A stretch of 64,000 nucleotides of DNA from Pseudomonadota bacterium (GTDB lineage: Bacteria > Pseudomonadota > Gammaproteobacteria > Steroidobacterales > Woeseiaceae): positions 30,797 to 94,796 of the forward strand of contig JAQCAD010000008.1 of the NCBI GenBank assembly GCA_027621915.1, read 5' to 3'. The translations under genes and the position numbers were made by a program. Below, one piece after another: positions 60,484-64,000 of this stretch. Numbering within the stretch: position 1 is the stretch's first letter; every line of letters starts with the position of its first letter. The notes under the pieces were generated by a model. That model saw only the letters and a list, made by a program, of their open reading frames with translations. It did no database searches and had not been told where the DNA came from.

Positions 60484-62169
60484 TCAAACGCCGACAGGCA
60501 GACTTTCGAAATCTGTTGCGCCATGTGTATCCAGCAATGCTTCCGCCAAGGCAGCAAGCAGGCTCTGGCTCGACAAATAGAACTCCCGGTTTACGTTCAG
60601 GAGCGTGGAAATCTGTAACTCTGAAAGCTCGCGGGCGGTAACTTCCCTGTAAATCTCCTTACGCAACGTGGCGTGAATCTCCTCGTTCTTGCTCTTGAGT
60701 TCGACGAGCATTTCGAATCGATGCGATGAAGATTGTGCGAACGAAAGTGCAGAGAGCGACTCGTAAAATTCATCCGCGGCGTCGCGAAAGCGGCCGAACC
60801 AGGCGTTGAAATGATCATCAACAGACTCCTGGAAGGCTTGCAGGTCGTGATGCGTGTCTTTCAGGTACTTCGCAGCGTGTACCGCCTGCCGGATTGCAAC
60901 GATGATCTGGCCGAGCCTGGCCGACTCTTCCGTGTTCAGTGAGACTTCCTGCAGGCGCATCACATGAGACAGGATTGCGCCCTCGAGTTGTTTGACGCCG
61001 TCGTAACCCGTGCTGTAACTGGGCTCGTCGCCGAATAACGGCACGCCTTTTCGATCCAGAGCAGAGTCGTAGAAGGACCTGGTTATCGGCAGGTTGAAAC
61101 TGAATTGATTGAGCGCTGCGGCCTGATCGATCAGACGCAGCGTCTCCCGACTGACGTTTTCAATAGCCGCCTCTGGCACTGCGAAGTCTGCATCTCTCAG
61201 GTGATGCAAAAGTGAATCGCCTGTATCACGAAAACGTTTGGCCAGTTGTCGACTCATTACGCCGACCAACGGCAGGAAAATGATGATACCGATCAGGTTG
61301 AACAAGCTGTGGAAAGCTACCAGTGCAAGCAACGGATTGGAAAGTCCGATGATTACAGTGATGAACAATAGCAACGGACCCAATGCGATGAACGCGATCG
61401 CATCGGTTACAACGTTGAATATTACGATTGCAATAGCGACCCGCCTTTTATCCATGGAGCCAACGAGTGCCCCAAGCAGTGCGGTAATCGATGTGCCAAG
61501 GTCGGCGCCGATCGCGACGGCAGCAGCTGATGTCAGCGGAATTGCGCCTGCATAGAGGGCGCTGAGCGTAATCATGATTGTTGCGGAACTCGATTGAATC
61601 AACGCGGTAACCAGGAATCCGACAATGAGAAAAACGATGGGGGGATATGCACTGAGGTTCGCCGGATCGAACAGAGCAGTCGCGCTGATTGCGCCGGACT
61701 TCATGAATTCAAGACCCATCAGCATCAGGCCAAGTCCGGCGACCAGGTGGCTGAACCCGGCACGCCTTGAACCCGCCCGTGACCACACCACGCCCAGACC
61801 ACCGATCCCGACCAGCGGTAATGCGATTGCCTCGATATCCAGCTTGAAACCAACTGTTGCGACGATCCAGCCAGTTGCCGTCGTACCAAGGTTCGAACCG
61901 AACACGATGCCAATTGCACTGGCCAGTGAAATGATGCCCGTTCCGACAAAAGCCAGGACGATCAGGCTGACCACAGAACTTGATTGCAGTGCCGCAGTGG
62001 ATACCGCGCCGGCGAGTACGCCTTTGACAGGATGCACGGTATGTTCACGGAGGAATTTTTTAAAACGCCGACCGGCCAGCAACGTCAGGGATTGTTCGAG
62101 CTGATGCATGCCAAACAGGAACAGGCCGAGGCCCGCGGCGATGCGCCATAGATCAATCTCTTCGTTCAC
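60484..62169 (-). CDS. Na+/phosphate cotransporter family protein with PhoU-like domain
   Basis: Inner-membrane protein of 561 residues in the NptA/PNaS family. The repeated motif STAALQSSSVVSLIVLAFVG and LVTALIQSSSATIMITLSA (two QSSS repeats) marks sodium-phosphate cotransporters, with GSNLGTTATGW and GADLGTSITALLG after each. The last 220 residues form a PhoU-like helical domain, which may regulate transport. GTG 62169 has GGAG eight bases upstream and gives a normal N-terminus; a longer reading from 62235 adds unusual residues. It is divergent from the APC permease. Confidence 0.92.
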   Translation of the reverse strand: MNEEIDLWRIAAGLGLFLFGMHQLEQSLTLLAGRRFKKFLREHTVHPVKGVLAGAVSTAALQSSSVVSLIVLAFVGTGIISLASAIGIVFGSNLGTTATGWIVATVGFKLDIEAIALPLVGIGGLGVVWSRAGSRRAGFSHLVAGLGLMLMGLEFMKSGAISATALFDPANLSAYPPIVFLIVGFLVTALIQSSSATIMITLSALYAGAIPLTSAAAVAIGADLGTSITALLGALVGSMDKRRVAIAIVIFNVVTDAIAFIALGPLLLFITVIIGLSNPLLALVAFHSLFNLIGIIIFLPLVGVMSRQLAKRFRDTGDSLLHHLRDADFAVPEAAIENVSRETLRLIDQAAALNQFSFNLPITRSFYDSALDRKGVPLFGDEPSYSTGYDGVKQLEGAILSHVMRLQEVSLNTEESARLGQIIVAIRQAVHAAKYLKDTHHDLQAFQESVDDHFNAWFGRFRDAADEFYESLSALSFAQSSSHRFEMLVELKSKNEEIHATLRKEIYREVTARELSELQISTLLNVNREFYLSSQSLLAALAEALLDTHGATDFESLPVGV

Positions 62170-62276
62170 GTTCCACTCTCCGGTCGCGCCGTTGATCGCA
62201 TGATGACAAAGCGGTTGGGATGCATAATGATGCATGAATCAGCACGATGTCGTGCTGAATTTTCCGCGGAGGTCAA

Positions 62277-63638
62277 ATGGTTGATGGCCAGTTCATTCGT
62301 GTGATCCGGCGAAAGGAAGTCCTCGCGCTTTCCTTTGGTGCCATGATCGGCTGGAGCTGGGTGGCCCTTACCGGCGGCTGGATTAACGGCGCCGGCAGCG
62401 TGGGTGCCATGCTGGCCTTTCTGCTTGGCGGAATTATGGTCGTGTTTGTCGGCTTCACTTATGCCGAACTTGCGTCTGCAATGCCAATGGCCGGCGGCGA
62501 GCACGTCTATTCACATCGTGCGCTCGGGGCTACCGCCTCATTTATCTGCACCTGGGCGATTTTGCTTGGCTATGTTTCCGTCGTTGCATTCGAAGCGGTG
62601 GCACTGCCGACCGTCACCGAATACCTGCTGCCGGGATTTAGTCGCGGGTTCCTCTGGACCGTGGCAGGCTGGGATGTTCAATTCACCTGGGTGATGGTTG
62701 GCGTTGTTGCGGCGATAGTGATGACAACCATCAACATTCTCGGCATTCGAACGGCGGCGCGACTGCAGGTGTTGGCGACGACGCTTATTTTGTTTGTTGG
62801 TGTCTTGCTGCTGGGTGGTGGCGTCGTGAATGGTGATGTCGCCAATATGCAGCCAATTTTGACAAATGGTGCGGCAGGTTTCCTGGGCGTCATGGTGATG
62901 GTGCCATTCATGTTTGTAGGCTTCGACGTCATTCCGCAATCTGCCGAAGAAGTGGATATTCCTTTCGCCGATATCGGCAAGTTGCTGATGATCTCGATCG
63001 CGATGGCAGTGTTCTGGTACATCGCGATGATCTGGGCCGTATCGGTCGGCCTGTCGAATGCGGAACTGCAGGCCTCGGCCCTGCCGACCGCGGACGCAAT
63101 GGCCGTCCTGCTTGGTGGATCCTGGGGCGGAAAATTGCTGGTGCTCGCCGGTATTGGTGGAATCCTGACGAGCTGGAATGCGTTTCTTATCGGCGGCAGT
63201 CGCGCAATCTTCGCGCTGGCCCGTGCCGGCCAGCTTCCGGCTTCGCTGGGACAACTTCACCCGAAATACAACACGCCACACAAGGCCGTGTTGTTGATCG
63301 GCGTGCTGTCTGTCGTTGCGCCGCTTTTCGGCAGGCCCGCACTGGTCTGGCTGGTTGACGCCGGTGGACTTGGCATTGTCATTGCCTATGCCTTCGTCGC
63401 CGGATCGTTCCTGGTGCTGAGAAAGCGCGAACCGGACATGGACAGACCCTACAAGGTTCATAACGGGAAGATCGTCGGGTGGGTGGCTTTGATATTGTCT
63501 CTTGGAATTGCAGCTTTGTATCTACCAGGCAGTCCGGCGGCCTTGGTTTGGCCATACGAGTGGATGATTGTGCTTGGTTGGATAGTTCTGGGCGCCGTGA
63601 TGTCCCAGGTTGGGTCACGAACAAGACGGAATGCGTGA
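62277..63638 (+). CDS. APC-family amino-acid permease
   Basis: Inner-membrane transporter of 453 residues with about 12 helices. Motifs include EVLALSFGAMIGWSWVALTG, the unwound first helix of APC transporters, ELASAMPMAGGEHVYSHRAL, PFMFVGFDVIPQSAEEVD and GGSRAIFALARAGQLPASLG. It imports an amino acid or related amine, in keeping with the neighbouring peptidase and amine enzymes. GGAGG precedes the ATG with good spacing. It is followed 41 bases later by the M48-like gene. Confidence 0.93.
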   Translation: MVDGQFIRVIRRKEVLALSFGAMIGWSWVALTGGWINGAGSVGAMLAFLLGGIMVVFVGFTYAELASAMPMAGGEHVYSHRALGATASFICTWAILLGYVSVVAFEAVALPTVTEYLLPGFSRGFLWTVAGWDVQFTWVMVGVVAAIVMTTINILGIRTAARLQVLATTLILFVGVLLLGGGVVNGDVANMQPILTNGAAGFLGVMVMVPFMFVGFDVIPQSAEEVDIPFADIGKLLMISIAMAVFWYIAMIWAVSVGLSNAELQASALPTADAMAVLLGGSWGGKLLVLAGIGGILTSWNAFLIGGSRAIFALARAGQLPASLGQLHPKYNTPHKAVLLIGVLSVVAPLFGRPALVWLVDAGGLGIVIAYAFVAGSFLVLRKREPDMDRPYKVHNGKIVGWVALILSLGIAALYLPGSPAALVWPYEWMIVLGWIVLGAVMSQVGSRTRRNA

Positions 63639-63679
63639 CACAAGTTAATATCGATGATATCGACAGAGTCGAGGACATC

Positions 63680-64000
63680 ATGAAATTGAATTTTAAAAAG
63701 ACATTGTTGACACTGTTTTCGCTGGTGCTGTTTGCCGGTTGTGCGGTCAATCCGGTAACAGGCAAGCGCGAACTAACGATGGTCAGCGAGGCCCAGGAAA
63801 TTGAACTTGGCACCGCGAATTACGCCTTCATGCAGCAGTCCGGCGGTGGTGAATATGACGTCGATCCTGTGCTCACCAAATACGTGCAGGGCGTTGGCGA
63901 TCGGCTTGTTGCCGTCAGCCAGGAACGCATGGCGCGCCAGTTGCTGCAGGAAGAAGTGCTTTACCTGACGGAGGAGTTGAACGGTTTCATGTCCCGCGAC
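63680..64000 (+). CDS. M48-like peptidase lipoprotein, N-terminal part (cut by window edge)
   Basis: A lipoprotein whose first 107 codons are in the window. The signal ends in the lipobox LFAGCAVNP, then TGKRELTMVSEAQEIELG and YDVDPVLTKYVQGVGDRL follow the start of M48 metallopeptidase lipoproteins (BepA/YcaL-type). Directly after that, where the family has a PYEFVVLN and NAWALPGG segment, this sequence reads RMARQLLQEEVLYLTEELNG, which does not fit. Other frames there do not restore the motif either. The HExxH site, if present, lies beyond base 64000, so peptidase activity cannot be judged. GAGGACATC precedes the start. Confidence 0.7.
   Translation, partial: MKLNFKKTLLTLFSLVLFAGCAVNPVTGKRELTMVSEAQEIELGTANYAFMQQSGGGEYDVDPVLTKYVQGVGDRLVAVSQERMARQLLQEEVLYLTEELNGFMSRD

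Noticed and set aside
62538..63461. Long minus-strand open frame of 307 codons
   Set aside because: It overlaps the APC permease in antisense and its Asn/His/Arg/Gln-rich composition is typical of the complement of a membrane-protein gene, so no separate gene is called.
1..64000. CRISPR array, tRNA or rRNA gene, prophage or integron
   Set aside because: I saw no regularly spaced direct repeats, cloverleaf-like stretches, phage structural genes or integrase, and all sizeable gaps are shorter than about 250 bases.

Overview
The window looks like a chromosomal segment of a free-living, probably marine gammaproteobacterium of the Woeseiaceae/Steroidobacterales/Xanthomonadales type. This placement is inferred from a moderately high GC content, many GTG and TTG starts, Fe-S-free secreted enzymes with twin-arginine leaders, three NhaC-family antiporters, a large TonB-dependent receptor and a sigma54 two-component system; no 16S gene is present to prove it. 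I found about 56 protein genes and no rRNA, tRNA, CRISPR array, insertion sequence or prophage. No gene-free stretch exceeds about 250 bases.

Layout. Positions 1-7556 hold a MacAB-like exporter on the minus strand (FtsX permease cut by the window edge, ATPase, HlyD adaptor). It is divergent from a sigma54-dependent response regulator, its histidine kinase and two secreted unknown proteins. A textbook sigma54 promoter lies in front of the exporter operon, with dyads suited to activator binding. Positions 7567-14602 carry a Tat-exported HisC-like aminotransferase, an AlaX editing protein, DapF, two tandem SDRs, an exported M20 peptidase and small unknowns. Positions 14665-23850 hold two NhaC antiporters, a 2OG-Fe(II) oxygenase, a cytochrome c lipoprotein, a DUF481 barrel, a gamma-glutamyltransferase, a PQQ-type sugar dehydrogenase and a GFA-family protein. 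A three-copy palindromic repeat separates the second antiporter from the gamma-glutamyltransferase. Positions 23860-28488 form a run ending in a tightly overlapping NCS1 permease - HyuA - DUF917 (S-Me-THD) operon.

Positions 28703-36409 hold a TonB-dependent receptor with a strong terminator, a Tat-exported FAD amino-acid dehydrogenase, a secreted amidohydrolase and a third NhaC antiporter. Positions 36433-38452 carry an AI-2E-family membrane protein and two small charged proteins; a large near-perfect dyad overlaps the promoter of the first. Positions 38602-48605 are catabolic: a class III aminotransferase abutting a BKACE enzyme, redoxin, MATE pump, AhpD-like protein, Tat-exported class V aminotransferase, fumarylacetoacetate hydrolase, a Tat-exported HD-domain protein and an orphan molybdenum hydroxylase large subunit. 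Positions 48623-52956 hold a CBS protein, a lipoprotein amidohydrolase and a Tat-exported spermidine-dehydrogenase-like flavoprotein. Positions 53058-58225 form a compact five-gene Lol-like operon (LolA-like protein, two permeases, ATPase, outer-membrane barrel). The window ends with a hemerythrin, a DUF6152-type protein, a Na/Pi cotransporter, an APC permease and the start of an M48-like lipoprotein.

Taken together the region reads as a scavenging module for peptides, amino acids, amines and N-heterocycles, with an unusual share of the chemistry placed in the periplasm, plus two envelope export machines. The items I rate most worth following are the sigma54-controlled exporter, the Lol-like five-gene operon, the Tat-exported PLP aminotransferases, the repeat set at 20537-20684, and the dyad at 37720-37755.
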